In this document: one piece after another, positions 9,809-18,238 of the stretch
How positions within the stretch are numbered: position 1 is the stretch's first letter
Layout of the letters: every line of letters begins with the position of its first letter
Assembly (NCBI RefSeq): GCF_023652955.1
Contig: NZ_JAKLOY010000004.1
Coordinates: 124,001 to 188,000, forward strand
Length of the DNA stretch: 64,000 nt
Direction: 5' to 3'
Origin: Geomonas sp. Red32
GTDB lineage: Bacteria; Desulfobacterota; Desulfuromonadia; Geobacterales; Geobacteraceae
Notes under the pieces: generated by a model
The model's input: only the letters and a program-made list of their open reading frames with translations
Databases searched by the model: none
Told to the model about the DNA's origin: nothing
Translations under genes and position numbers: made by a program

Positions 9809-10768
9809 TTAGCGTACCAGCGCGGAGGCGTGGACGAAGGTGATGCCGGAGGCGGCCAGCTCGGGGAGTGCCGCTTTGAGGGTCTGGATGGTGGCAGGAT
9901 GGGGATGGCAGATGGCTATCGCTTCCCCGCGTTTGCCCGCGATCGCGGCCGCCTTTTCCAGCTGGCTGCGGATGGCGGGGACGCTCTGGACGTTGTCGAG
10001 GAAGACCTCGCGGTCGCCGGTGCGAACACCCATGCGGCGGGCGACCCGGGAGCCGACCGAGGCGGGAGAAGTCTTGCTGTCGACGAAGAAGAGCCCCTTC
10101 TCCTTCAACACCTTCAGGACCACCTCCATCTTCCCGGCGTCCTGGGTAAAGCGGGACCCCATATGGTTGTTGGCACCGGTGGCGTGCGGGACCATCCCGA
10201 AGTAGCTCCGCGTCCGCTGCTCGACCTCGCCGTCGCTCATGGAGAGGAGCAGCCCGATCTTCTCCAGCGGCTGCTGCGGATACCCTTCCGGCTCCATCGG
10301 CATGTGGATCATCACCCCGGCACCGGCTGAATGGGCGGCATCGGCGACCTCGCGGGCATGGGCGAGACTGGGAATCACCGAGAAGGTCAGCGGGACGCCG
10401 ATGGAGAGGAGCGCCTGCAGATCGCGTGGAGAGGCGCCCATGTCGTCGATGATGATGGCGAGCTTGCCGGGTCCTCCCCGGTGACGGATCGGCTCCACCG
10501 GCTGCTCGCGATGGGCGGGCGACGGGGCATGAGCCGCGGAGGTGGCCGCCGAGCTCATGGCGCCCATGGCCGGAGGGCGGGGAGGAATCGGCTCCTTGGA
10601 AGTGCTCTGGGTGGGCGCTTTCGGCGCCGGAGCCGGGAAGTGAACGAAGCGGTCGATCAGGAAAAAGCAGGCTGCGACCAGGACTATCGCCGCTGCCATG
10701 AGCATCACACGCCTGGCCCTGTTGTCAGGGCGTTTGCGCCGGTTAATCTTCCTCCCGTTTCTTGCCAA
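9809..10768 (-). CDS. Divergent polysaccharide deacetylase family protein (YibQ/DUF610-like)
   Basis: A 319-residue membrane-anchored protein: basic N terminus, one membrane helix at about 20-40 (VMLMAAAIVLVAACFFLID), a Pro/Ala-rich linker, and a catalytic-type domain from about 105 (LAIIIDDMGASPRDL, then IHMPMEPEG, GANNHMGSRF and CHPHP). These match the divergent polysaccharide deacetylase family found near periplasmic cell-wall proteins. It begins with TTG at 10768, supported by AGGAG seven bases upstream. The substrate is unknown; a role at the envelope is inferred from the anchor and fold. Confidence 0.85.
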   Translation of the reverse strand: MARNGRKINRRKRPDNRARRVMLMAAAIVLVAACFFLIDRFVHFPAPAPKAPTQSTSKEPIPPRPPAMGAMSSAATSAAHAPSPAHREQPVEPIRHRGGPGKLAIIIDDMGASPRDLQALLSIGVPLTFSVIPSLAHAREVADAAHSAGAGVMIHMPMEPEGYPQQPLEKIGLLLSMSDGEVEQRTRSYFGMVPHATGANNHMGSRFTQDAGKMEVVLKVLKEKGLFFVDSKTSPASVGSRVARRMGVRTGDREVFLDNVQSVPAIRSQLEKAAAIAGKRGEAIAICHPHPATIQTLKAALPELAASGITFVHASALVR

Positions 10769-11032
10769 TCAACTACTCCTGCAATCAGTCATAAGTTTCC
10801 AACAGCGGACTCGATCTTAGTCAAGAGGCGCGGCTCCTGCAACCGAAAAGTGACTGACTTCGAGGGGAATGGCGAAATGAGGAAAACGCGCGCCGCGAAG
10901 AAGCGTCAAGGGACCGGATGATACATTAGATAATTGTTGAAAATGAGCGAACCGTTATGTATAACCCCAAGGGAAGGTCCAGACGGGCAAAAGCGCCGCC
11001 GGATGACAGATCGGCGTTCAAGGAGAGGTACC

Positions 11033-11446
11033 GTGGTCCAGTGGCAGGAAAGTCTATCGATCGGGGTTCTGGATGTGGACATCCAGCATAAGCTGCTGTT
11101 CGAGAAGTTCAACGACTTCCTCCTGGCCTGCGACGCCCACCTCGATCATGAAGCCATCTACCGCCTCTTCTGGTTCGTCGAGGCCTACGCGGTGACCCAC
11201 TTCAGCAGGGAAGAGGCCCTGATGAAGGAGTTGAACTACCCGGGACTTACCGGGCACCAGGAGATGCACCGCCGCTTCAGCGAGCAGGTGGCCGACTTCA
11301 AGGAGCAGCTCAAAAACGAAGGCCCCACCCCGGCACTGGTGGCGGCGATAAAAGATTTCATCGCCAGCTGGCTCGTGGAGCACATCTCCACGGTGGACAA
11401 GGGCATCGGAGCCTTCATGAACCAACAGGGGACAGCAGGCCAGTAG
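11033..11446 (+). CDS. Bacteriohemerythrin
   Basis: A 137-residue diiron oxygen-binding protein. The ligand pattern is complete: the His in DIQHK, the His in THFSREE, the GHQEMH pair and the EHISTVD His/Asp at the end. The reading frame is open further upstream to 10934, but the protein family begins at VQWQESLSIGV, and the GTG at 11033 has AGGAGAGG close upstream, so I prefer that start. Proteins of this type bind O2 and can bind NO; its place before norCB and hcp suggests an oxygen or NO handling role. Confidence 0.9.
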   Translation: MVQWQESLSIGVLDVDIQHKLLFEKFNDFLLACDAHLDHEAIYRLFWFVEAYAVTHFSREEALMKELNYPGLTGHQEMHRRFSEQVADFKEQLKNEGPTPALVAAIKDFIASWLVEHISTVDKGIGAFMNQQGTAGQ

Positions 11447-11448
11447 CC

Positions 11449-11695
11449 GCCGGTCGCCGGCCGCCGGTCGGACCTGTCAGACCTGTCAGACCTGTCAGAC
11501 CAGTCAGACCAGCCGGAGCCAGCCACACAAACAACACCTGCACTCGCACCACCCCACCCCACCGCACTCGCCCCACCCCACCCCACCCCACCCCACCCCA
11601 CCCCACCCCACCCCCACGCCCACGCCCGCAGCCACCCCTGCCCGCAGCCACGCACCCACACAGCCGTCCACACCCCCTGCCCCTCAGCACCTCAC
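11449..11695. repeat. Low-complexity C-rich region with 9-base and 5-base tandem repeats
   Basis: GACCTGTCA is repeated three times and then varied to GACCAGTCA, followed by a long run of CACCC/CCCCA units between about 11540 and 11630. No real gene is seen here; reading frames across it give only Gly/Trp or Pro/His simple repeats. It separates the hemerythrin gene from norC. Confidence 0.85.
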
Positions 11696-11774
11696 CCACC
11701 GACTTTCCCCGTTGACACCACCGGCCTTCGTGTAAAGATTATATTTTGCTAATAATTCAGCAAAGGAGGCTGGC

Positions 11775-12491
11775 ATGACCGGGAAAGCTGCCCGCTGGAT
11801 CTTCTGGATTGGAACCCTCTCCTCCGCCGTGATTTTCCTCTGGATGACCTACGACTTCCACCGCCAAACCCCAACCTTCGCCCACACCGACCGCCTCACC
11901 GCCGACGTCATCGCCGGGAAGAAGGTCTGGCACCGCTACAACTGCAACGATTGCCACACCATCCTCGGCTTCGGCGGCTACTACGCCCCCGACATGACCA
12001 AGGCCTTCTACCGCCTGGGGCCCAACAACATCGCCACCATCGTCATGCACCCCGAGGCGGTCTACAAGAACTCCTTCCGCAAGATGCCGCAACTCGGAGT
12101 GACCCAGCCCGAAATCGCCCAGCTGAACGCCTTCCTGAAATGGGTGGGCGAGATCGACAACCGGCACTGGCCGCCGCAGGACGAGAAGTTCGTCAAGGCC
12201 TACTACCAGCGCGCCGCCTCCCCGCAAAACCTCAGCAAGGTCGATATCGTGATGGGGGCCTGCGGCGGCTGCCACAGCTTCCAGAACCTCGGACGCAACG
12301 TGGCCGGTTCCTTCGACGACATCGCCAAGCGGATCGCCTACGACCGGGCCACCCTCATCCGCTACATGCTCAACCCGCAGTCGGTCAAACCGGGGATCGC
12401 CATGCCGCCCCAAAACGTCACCCCCGAGACGGCGGGGATCATCGCCGACTTCATCCTCGCCCTCAAAGTCCCCAAGGAGGTGCGCCAATGA
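11775..12491 (+). CDS. norC: NorC-like nitric oxide reductase cytochrome c subunit with a second heme c domain
   Basis: A 238-residue protein. One N-terminal membrane helix (about 9-26) anchors a cytochrome c domain with CNDCH near residue 58 and a candidate Met ligand in RKMPQLG, matching NorC. A second c-type domain follows, with CGGCH near 160 and Met in IAMPPQN. Usual NorC is about 150 residues with one heme, so this is an enlarged, diheme version. Its stop overlaps the norB ATG by four bases. A ribosome site (AAAGGAGG) precedes the ATG. It would carry electrons from periplasmic donors to NorB. Confidence 0.85.
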   Translation: MTGKAARWIFWIGTLSSAVIFLWMTYDFHRQTPTFAHTDRLTADVIAGKKVWHRYNCNDCHTILGFGGYYAPDMTKAFYRLGPNNIATIVMHPEAVYKNSFRKMPQLGVTQPEIAQLNAFLKWVGEIDNRHWPPQDEKFVKAYYQRAASPQNLSKVDIVMGACGGCHSFQNLGRNVAGSFDDIAKRIAYDRATLIRYMLNPQSVKPGIAMPPQNVTPETAGIIADFILALKVPKEVRQ

Positions 12492-13870
12492 CGGCCATCG
12501 AATTCCCCAGCCAGCGCGTTTCGCTCTGGTACTTCCGCATCGCCCTGGTCCTCTTCATCCTGCAGGTCATCATGGGGCTGTGGCTCTCCATCAACTACGC
12601 CTTCACGCTGCCGCAGGCACTGGTCGACGTCTTCGCCTTCAACACCGCCCGCTCCATCCACACGAACCTCCTGGTCGCCTGGATGCTCCTGGGCTTCATG
12701 GGGGGGACCTACTACATCCTTCCGGTGGAATGCGAACGGGATCTCTACAGCACCAGGATCGCCTATCTCCAGCTGGCCATCTTCGTCCTCGCCGCGGTCA
12801 CCGCCGTGATCGGCTTCCTCTTCCGCTGGACCCGGGGGAAACCGCTCCTCGAGATCCCCTTCCCGCTCAACGCCCTGATCGTGGTGGCCGCGCTCCTCTT
12901 CATCGCCAACGTCGCCATGACCATCTTCACCGCCAAGGTGAGATCGGCGCTGCAGTGGATGCTTTTAGGCGGGGTCGCCTTCCTCGCCGTCATGTACCTC
13001 TTCGGCATGCCCTTCTACCAGAACCTCAACACCGACTATTACTACTGGTGGTGGGTGATCCACCTCTGGGTGGAAGGGGCCTGGGAAGTGGTCACCGCCT
13101 CCATCGTCGCCTTCATCATCATGCGGGTCACCGGCGTCGACCGGAAGGTGGTGGAGAAGTGGCTCTACGTGGAGACCGGCCTCTTCCTCTTCACCGGCAT
13201 CGTCGGGACCGGGCACCACTACTACTGGATCGGCGCCCCCGATTACTGGCTCTGGTGGGGCGGGGTCTTCAGCGCGCTGGAACCGCTTCCCATCGTGCTG
13301 ATGGTGGTCGATACCTGGATGCACGTGCGGGAAAGGAAGAACCCGATCATCAACCCGCTCACCTGGTATTACATCGTGGGGCTCGCCATCTACCACCTGG
13401 TCGGGGCCGGCCTGTGGGGCTTCATGCACACCCTTCCCCCCATCAACTACTACACCCACGGCAGCCAGGTCACCGTCTCCCACGGGCACCTCGCCTTCTT
13501 CGGCGCCTACGGCATCCTCAACCTGACCATCTTCTACTTCGCGATGCCGCGGCTCAAAAACATCATCAAGTACCAGGACCGGCTGGGCCGGTGGGGATTC
13601 TGGATCATGACCATCGGCATGTTCCTCCTGGGCCTCGTCTTCGGGGTCGCCGGGATCCTGCAGACCTACCTGGAGCGCTTCCTCGACATCGGCTACAGCA
13701 CCGCCCAGATCACCATGATGTTCTGGTTCAGGATCGCCTTCGGGATCGGCGTCGTCTTCCTGATCGGGGTCATCATCACCGTCTGGCATCTCTTCACCAT
13801 CAAGCCCGCCCCCGACCAGCCGGCGGAGACGCTCAGCTCCGAACGGGGCCCGGCGGCGGAAGGGATCTGA
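12488..13870 (+). CDS. norB: Nitric oxide reductase catalytic subunit
   Basis: A 460-residue, 12-helix heme-copper oxidase family protein. HLWVEGAWE holds the His and the Glu of the non-heme iron site of cytochrome c-dependent NO reductases; GIVGTGHHYYWIG gives the paired His ligands, and THGSQVTVSHGHLAF the heme ligands. These features separate it from oxygen reductases. The reading frame is open upstream, but the ATG at 12488 overlaps the norC stop as ATGA, fixing the start. It reduces 2 NO to N2O in the inner membrane. Ordinary in length for NorB. Confidence 0.93.
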   Translation: MTAIEFPSQRVSLWYFRIALVLFILQVIMGLWLSINYAFTLPQALVDVFAFNTARSIHTNLLVAWMLLGFMGGTYYILPVECERDLYSTRIAYLQLAIFVLAAVTAVIGFLFRWTRGKPLLEIPFPLNALIVVAALLFIANVAMTIFTAKVRSALQWMLLGGVAFLAVMYLFGMPFYQNLNTDYYYWWWVIHLWVEGAWEVVTASIVAFIIMRVTGVDRKVVEKWLYVETGLFLFTGIVGTGHHYYWIGAPDYWLWWGGVFSALEPLPIVLMVVDTWMHVRERKNPIINPLTWYYIVGLAIYHLVGAGLWGFMHTLPPINYYTHGSQVTVSHGHLAFFGAYGILNLTIFYFAMPRLKNIIKYQDRLGRWGFWIMTIGMFLLGLVFGVAGILQTYLERFLDIGYSTAQITMMFWFRIAFGIGVVFLIGVIITVWHLFTIKPAPDQPAETLSSERGPAAEGI

Positions 13871-13889
13871 TCACCACTTAGACCTCCCG

Positions 13890-13988
13890 AAAGAAGGTTC
13901 CCCCCTTGTCAAAGGGGGGACAGGGGGGATTTGCCTTACTGGTCGAGAGGCAAATCCCCCTAAATCCCCCTTTAACAAGGGGGACTTG
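13890..13988. repeat. GC-rich palindromic intergenic repeat, family A
   Basis: CCCCCCTTGTCAAAGGGGGG, then GGGGGGATTTGCC, mirrored by GGCAAATCCCCCTAAATCCC and CTTTAACAAGGGGGACTTG. The arrangement is the same as in the copy at 6360-6480. No gene is present. Confidence 0.8.
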
Positions 13989-14004
13989 ATTGCCCCACAG
14001 ACAC

Positions 14005-14046
14005 AAAAAGAGCGCCGGGAACCTTTCGTTCCCGGCGCTCTTTTTT
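14005..14046. terminator. Bidirectional rho-independent terminator between norB and hcp
   Basis: AAAAAGAGCGCCGGGAAC pairs with GTTCCCGGCGCTCTTTTTT around CTTTC. The stem is long and perfect with A and T runs outside it, so it can end both convergent transcripts. Confidence 0.95.
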
Positions 14047-14079
14047 CTGCCTTCGCCCCTTCGGGCTACTGCCTTCCTG

Positions 14080-15726
14080 CTAGGCGAGCGTCGCCTTCAG
14101 GTCGTCGTCCACGTTGCCGATCTGGCCGATGTTGAAGTTGTCGACCAGGAACTTGAGGACGTTGGGGGAGAGGTAGGCCGGCAGGGCCGGACCGAGCTTG
14201 ATGTTCTTGATCCCGAGGTGCAGAAGCGACAGCAGGATGACGTGGGCCTTCTGCTCGTACCAGGAGAGGATGAAGGAGAGCGGAAGGTCGTTGACGCCGC
14301 AGTTGAAGGCGTTGGCGAGCGCCAGGGCGATCTGCACCGCGGAGTAGGCGTCGTTGCACTGGCCGACGTCCAAGAGACGCGGGATGCCGCCGATGTCGCC
14401 GAACTCCTCCTTGTTGAAGCGGAACTTCCCGCAGGCCAGCGTCAGGATCATGCAGTCCTTGGGCACCTTTTCCGCGAACTCGGTGTAGTAGTTTCTTCCC
14501 GGCTTGGCGCCGTCGCAGCCGCCGATCAGGTAGAAGTGCTTGACCGCGCCGCTCTTCACCGCCTCGATGACCTTGTCGGCCACCCCGAGGACGGCGTTGT
14601 GGCTGAAGCCGACCGTGATCTCCTTGGAGGGAGCGTCCGGGAGATCCGGGGCCTCCAGCGCCTTGGTGATGACGTCGTCGAAGTGCCAGCCGGTTAAATG
14701 CTTGACGCCGGGCCACCCGACCTCGCCCCAGGTGAAGAGGCGGTCGTTATACTGGTCGGCCGGCCGCTGGATGCAGTTGGTGTTGAAGATGATGGCGCCC
14801 GGGAAGTTCTGGAACTCCTTGTACTGATCCTGCCAGGCGCCGCCGAAGTTGGCGTAGAGGTGGGAGTATTTCTTGAGCCCCGGATAGCCGTGGGCCGGGA
14901 GCATCTCGCCGTGGGTGTAGACGTCGATCCCCTTGCCGTCGGTCTGCTTGAGGAGTTCCTCGAGCATCCTGAGGTCGTGGCCGGAGACCAGGATCCCCTT
15001 CCTCTTGCGGGTCCCGAGCTGGACCTTGGTGGGAACCGGCGCCCCGTAGTGATCGGCGTGCCCCTCGTAGAGCATACCCATCACCTGGATGTTCATCTTC
15101 CCGACCTCCATCGAGAGGGTCACGTAATCCATGAGCCCCAGGGAGGGATCGGCGGTGGCCGCCAGCGCCTTGTGGTAGAACGCGAAGACGTCTTCGTCCT
15201 TTTTGCCGAGATGATAGGCGTGGGTGGTGTAGGCGGCCATCCCCTTCAGGCCGTAGTTGACGAGCTCGATGGCGCTCAGGATGTCGGGGTCGCTGTGCTG
15301 GGTTTTCACCCCGTGCTCCTTACCTTGGGCGACCAGGGCCGGGAGGCTGTCGGCGATGTTCCAGGTGGCCGGACCGGCGGCGATGGCGGGAGCGGCGCTC
15401 CCGTTCTTGGCGAGATAGGCCTTCTCGTAAAGCCCCTTCGCCTTCTCCTTCTCGTCGAAGCACTTTCTCAGCTTCCCGGCGATCTGGACGGCGTCGAAGT
15501 CGACGTTGGTGACCGTGGTGAAGAGCCCCTCGATGAGGAACTTGTCGATCGTCTCGTCCTTGGCGCCCAACGCGCGGGCCTTGTCCGCGTAGACCGCGAG
15601 CCCCTTCAGGCCGTACAGCATCAGGTCCTGGAGAGCGGCCACTTCCTCGTTCTTGCCACAGACACCGACCACTTCGCACCCGGTCCCCTTGGCAGCCTGC
15701 TCACATTGACGGCAAAACATTCCCAT
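14080..15726 (-). CDS. hcp: Hybrid cluster protein (hydroxylamine / NO reductase)
   Basis: A 548-residue protein, the usual Hcp length, starting MGMFCRQCEQAAKGTGCEV with the four-Cys motif of the N-terminal iron-sulfur cluster. The C-terminal part has the cluster-binding motifs LIGGCDGAKPGRNYYTEFAE and TLACGKFRFN and the typical DVGQCNDAYSA. Hcp reduces hydroxylamine in vitro and is regarded as an NO reductase or S-nitrosylase under anoxia. It is convergent with norB. The ribosome site AAAGGAGGAG is strong, and a good promoter lies upstream. Its neighbours suggest nitrosative stress defence. Confidence 0.95.
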   Translation of the reverse strand: MGMFCRQCEQAAKGTGCEVVGVCGKNEEVAALQDLMLYGLKGLAVYADKARALGAKDETIDKFLIEGLFTTVTNVDFDAVQIAGKLRKCFDEKEKAKGLYEKAYLAKNGSAAPAIAAGPATWNIADSLPALVAQGKEHGVKTQHSDPDILSAIELVNYGLKGMAAYTTHAYHLGKKDEDVFAFYHKALAATADPSLGLMDYVTLSMEVGKMNIQVMGMLYEGHADHYGAPVPTKVQLGTRKRKGILVSGHDLRMLEELLKQTDGKGIDVYTHGEMLPAHGYPGLKKYSHLYANFGGAWQDQYKEFQNFPGAIIFNTNCIQRPADQYNDRLFTWGEVGWPGVKHLTGWHFDDVITKALEAPDLPDAPSKEITVGFSHNAVLGVADKVIEAVKSGAVKHFYLIGGCDGAKPGRNYYTEFAEKVPKDCMILTLACGKFRFNKEEFGDIGGIPRLLDVGQCNDAYSAVQIALALANAFNCGVNDLPLSFILSWYEQKAHVILLSLLHLGIKNIKLGPALPAYLSPNVLKFLVDNFNIGQIGNVDDDLKATLA

Positions 15727-15786
15727 AGAAACACTCCTCCTTTGAGTTTGCGATTAACGCTGAGGTGACACCAGCAAAACTCCTGA

Positions 15787-15814
15787 AGTATATCCGGGAA
15801 AATGGTTCCGGCAA
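15787..15814 (-). promoter_or_regulatory. Candidate sigma70 promoter of hcp
   Basis: On the minus strand, TTGCCG (15814-15809) is followed after 16 bases by TATACT (15792-15787), about 60 bases before the hcp ATG. Found by eye; the start point is untested. Confidence 0.45.
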
Positions 15815-15877
15815 CTTCTGCCACTGCGACTTTCTTTCTCAACCTGCGAGGCCTGTAGAAACGTCAGAGCTTAGGTG

Positions 15878-15890
15878 GTACAGTCTGTAC
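15878..15890. promoter_or_regulatory. Perfect palindrome between hcp and the small Cys-rich gene
   Basis: GTACAGTCTGTAC is a perfect 6-base inverted repeat around one base, 37 bases before the ATG at 15928 and upstream of the divergent hcp. It is a candidate operator; the regulator is unknown. Confidence 0.45.
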
Positions 15891-15927
15891 AGGATGGACG
15901 TTATTTTGTGGAAGTTTGGGAGGCGCC

Positions 15928-16089
15928 ATGGCTAAGGACACCAAGACACTTTGCAAGTGGGACAAGGACGACATCAAGGACGATTTCAAGGAGCTGAAGA
16001 AGATCGTCTCCACCCCTGCCTTTGTCTGCAAAAAATGCTGCAGGGTTGCCAAGAAGGAAGAGTATCTCTGCAAGCCGGAGGAACTCTGA
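15928..16089 (+). CDS. Small cysteine-rich protein
   Basis: A 53-residue protein read directly from the sequence: MAKDTKTLCKWDKDD, an acidic/basic helix, then VCKKCCRVAKKEEYLCKP. Five Cys residues (one early, CxxCC and one late) could bind a metal or form a redox centre. GGGAGG seven bases before the ATG is a good ribosome site and a palindrome lies just upstream. It is divergent from hcp. I do not recognise a named family; a link to nitrosative or redox stress is only an inference from position. Confidence 0.7.
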   Translation: MAKDTKTLCKWDKDDIKDDFKELKKIVSTPAFVCKKCCRVAKKEEYLCKPEEL

Positions 16090-16093
16090 GAGC

Positions 16094-16648
16094 TCACCGC
16101 CCGCTCAGTTCATCCATCACCCTCTCTATCAGCACGACGTGGTAACGGGCGTGCTGCACCAGGAAGTACAGCCACTGGTACATGTCGAGCCACCCCGACC
16201 GGTTGACCGACATCCTGATGCGGCATAGCCTCCCCTCCCCCTCCCTCATCGACTCCAAAAGCTCAACGCACCTCTTTCGCTGGTTTTCCAGCTGCTCGCG
16301 GATCTCCCCGGCGCAGGGAAGGCCGGTCGGGATCATATGCCGCGGGGGCGCCCACGCGAAGGCGTCCGGATCGGCGATGGCGGCCAGGAGCCCGAGATCG
16401 CTCTCCCCTTCCGCGACGGCGCCGGCGGCCTTCCTCTTCAAGGCGGTGCGGCACCCCTTGCCGATGGTCAACAAAAGGAAGCGGTCCGCCAGGGCCACGT
16501 GCTCCAGGTGCTCGGCGATGGTCCAGGCATCCTCCCGGCCGGGGCGGCGGGTCAATAGCTCTCCGGGAAGCCCGCAAAGGGCATCCAACTGGGTGAAGAC
16601 CTCCACCACCGCCCCCATCACCCTATCTACCGCTGCAACCACTGGCAT
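16094..16648 (-). CDS. DinB-like four-helix protein
   Basis: A 184-residue protein resembling the DinB/YfiT-like family. EHLEHVALADR near residue 60 and QHARYHVVLIERV near the C terminus supply the three His residues that bind a metal in this fold. The frame opens at a TTG at 16669, but the ATG at 16648 has GAGAGG upstream and is preferred. Family members include thiol-dependent metalloenzymes and proteins of unknown role. It is convergent with the small Cys-rich gene, only four bases apart. Confidence 0.75.
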   Translation of the reverse strand: MPVVAAVDRVMGAVVEVFTQLDALCGLPGELLTRRPGREDAWTIAEHLEHVALADRFLLLTIGKGCRTALKRKAAGAVAEGESDLGLLAAIADPDAFAWAPPRHMIPTGLPCAGEIREQLENQRKRCVELLESMREGEGRLCRIRMSVNRSGWLDMYQWLYFLVQHARYHVVLIERVMDELSGR

Positions 16649-16825
16649 AGCGATCCTCTCTTCGACCAAAATCGATTAAGTACTGGCTGTGACTTGATAA
16701 TCGGGGAATACCAAATAAACTAACCAGTGGTCCTTGTTATTCCAGACGGCGCAACAACTCACAAAAGTGGCGATTATCTTTTGCCCAAAGGTTGCTTGCC
16801 AGCGTCTCACCCAGTGGAGGAAAAC

Positions 16826-18226
16826 ATGAATCAGCAGGAAGGTTACGCGGACGAGGTGGTCAAGGGATTCATAACGTGGAGCATCGTCTGGGGGACGGTC
16901 GCCATGCTGGTCGGGCTGCTGATCTCCCTCCAGATCGCCTTTCCCCAACTGAACGTCCCCCCCTACCTCACCTACGGAAGGCTCCGCCCGATCCACACCA
17001 ACGCCGGGATCTTCGGCTGGGGGATCGGGAGCTTCATGGCCTTCTTCATCTACATGACGCAGCGCCTGTGCAAGACCAGGCTCTGGAGTCCCGGCCTTGG
17101 CCGCATTCAGCTCTGGCTCTTCAACATCACCATCGCGACCGCCGCGGTGACGCTGCTGCTCGGGATGAACCGGAGCAAGGAGTACGCGGAGCTCGAATGG
17201 CCGGTGGCCTTGATGGTGGTGGTCCTCTGGGTGATCTTCGCCGTCAACATCGTGATGACCATCGTGAAACGGCGCGAGGAGCAGATGTACATCACGCTCT
17301 GGTACGTGCTGGCCACCCTGGTCGGGGTCGCCATCCTCTACCTGGTGAACAACGCCGGCATCCCGGTGTCGCTGACCAAGTCCTACAGCGCCTACGCCGG
17401 GGCCAACGACGCCAACGTGCAGTGGTGGTACGGGCATAACGCGGTCGCCATGGTGCTCACCACCCCGCCCCTGGCCATCTTCTACTACTTCCTCCCCAAA
17501 GCCACCGGGGTTCCCATCTACAGCCACCGGATGGGGGTGATCGCCTTCTGGAGCCTCATCTTCATGTACCTTTGGACCGGCGCCCACCATCTCCTCTGGA
17601 CCCCGGTCCCCGACTGGGTCCAGACGCTGGCCATGGCCTTCTCGATCATGCTGATCGCCCCCTCCTGGGCGGCGGTCTTCAACGGCTACTACTCGATGGA
17701 AGACCAGTGGCACCAGATGCGGGACAACTACCTCACCAAGTTCCTCATCTTCGGCATCACCTTCTACGGGATCCAGACCCTGCAGGGTCCCGCCCAGGCG
17801 GTGCGCACCTTCTCGGCCTTCATCCACTACACCGACTGGGTCCCCGGCCACGTCCACATGGGGGCGCTCGGCTGGGTATCGCTGGTGATCTTCGCCGCCA
17901 TCTACTATTCGCTGCCGAAACTCTACCACACGGAGATCTACAGCGTCCCGCTGGCCAACCTCCACTTCTGGCTCGCGGTGACCGGACAGCTGATCTTCTC
18001 CATCAGCATGTGGATCGCCGGCGTGCAGCAGGGGGCCATGCTCAACGCGACCAACCCGGACGGCAGCCTCCACTACAGCTTCATGGAAACCGTCGTCGAG
18101 CTCTACCCCTACTGGTACATGCGCGCCTTCGGCGGGGTCGTCTACTTCGCCAGCATGCTGGTCTTCCTCTACAACATGTACAAGACCATCGCCCGCGGCA
18201 AGGCCGGCGCGGCGCAAACCGCCTAG
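16826..18226 (+). CDS. ccoN: cbb3-type cytochrome c oxidase subunit I
   Basis: A 466-residue, 12-helix catalytic subunit. RPIHTNAGIFGWG carries a heme ligand, WWYGHNAVAMVLTTP the CuB His and cross-linked Tyr region, WTGAHHLLW the other CuB His pair, and HYTDWVPGHVHMGALGW the heme His pair. It reduces O2 to water with high affinity and pumps protons. The frame is open from 16727, but the ATG at 16826 follows GTGGAGG and gives the family N terminus. First gene of the cco cluster; 12 bases separate it from ccoO. Confidence 0.95.
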   Translation: MNQQEGYADEVVKGFITWSIVWGTVAMLVGLLISLQIAFPQLNVPPYLTYGRLRPIHTNAGIFGWGIGSFMAFFIYMTQRLCKTRLWSPGLGRIQLWLFNITIATAAVTLLLGMNRSKEYAELEWPVALMVVVLWVIFAVNIVMTIVKRREEQMYITLWYVLATLVGVAILYLVNNAGIPVSLTKSYSAYAGANDANVQWWYGHNAVAMVLTTPPLAIFYYFLPKATGVPIYSHRMGVIAFWSLIFMYLWTGAHHLLWTPVPDWVQTLAMAFSIMLIAPSWAAVFNGYYSMEDQWHQMRDNYLTKFLIFGITFYGIQTLQGPAQAVRTFSAFIHYTDWVPGHVHMGALGWVSLVIFAAIYYSLPKLYHTEIYSVPLANLHFWLAVTGQLIFSISMWIAGVQQGAMLNATNPDGSLHYSFMETVVELYPYWYMRAFGGVVYFASMLVFLYNMYKTIARGKAGAAQTA

Positions 18227-18238
18227 AAAGGAGTGGTC

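Noticed and set aside
11236-11699. Gly/Trp/Val-rich minus-strand frames
   Set aside because: They are the simple CACCC repeat read in reverse.
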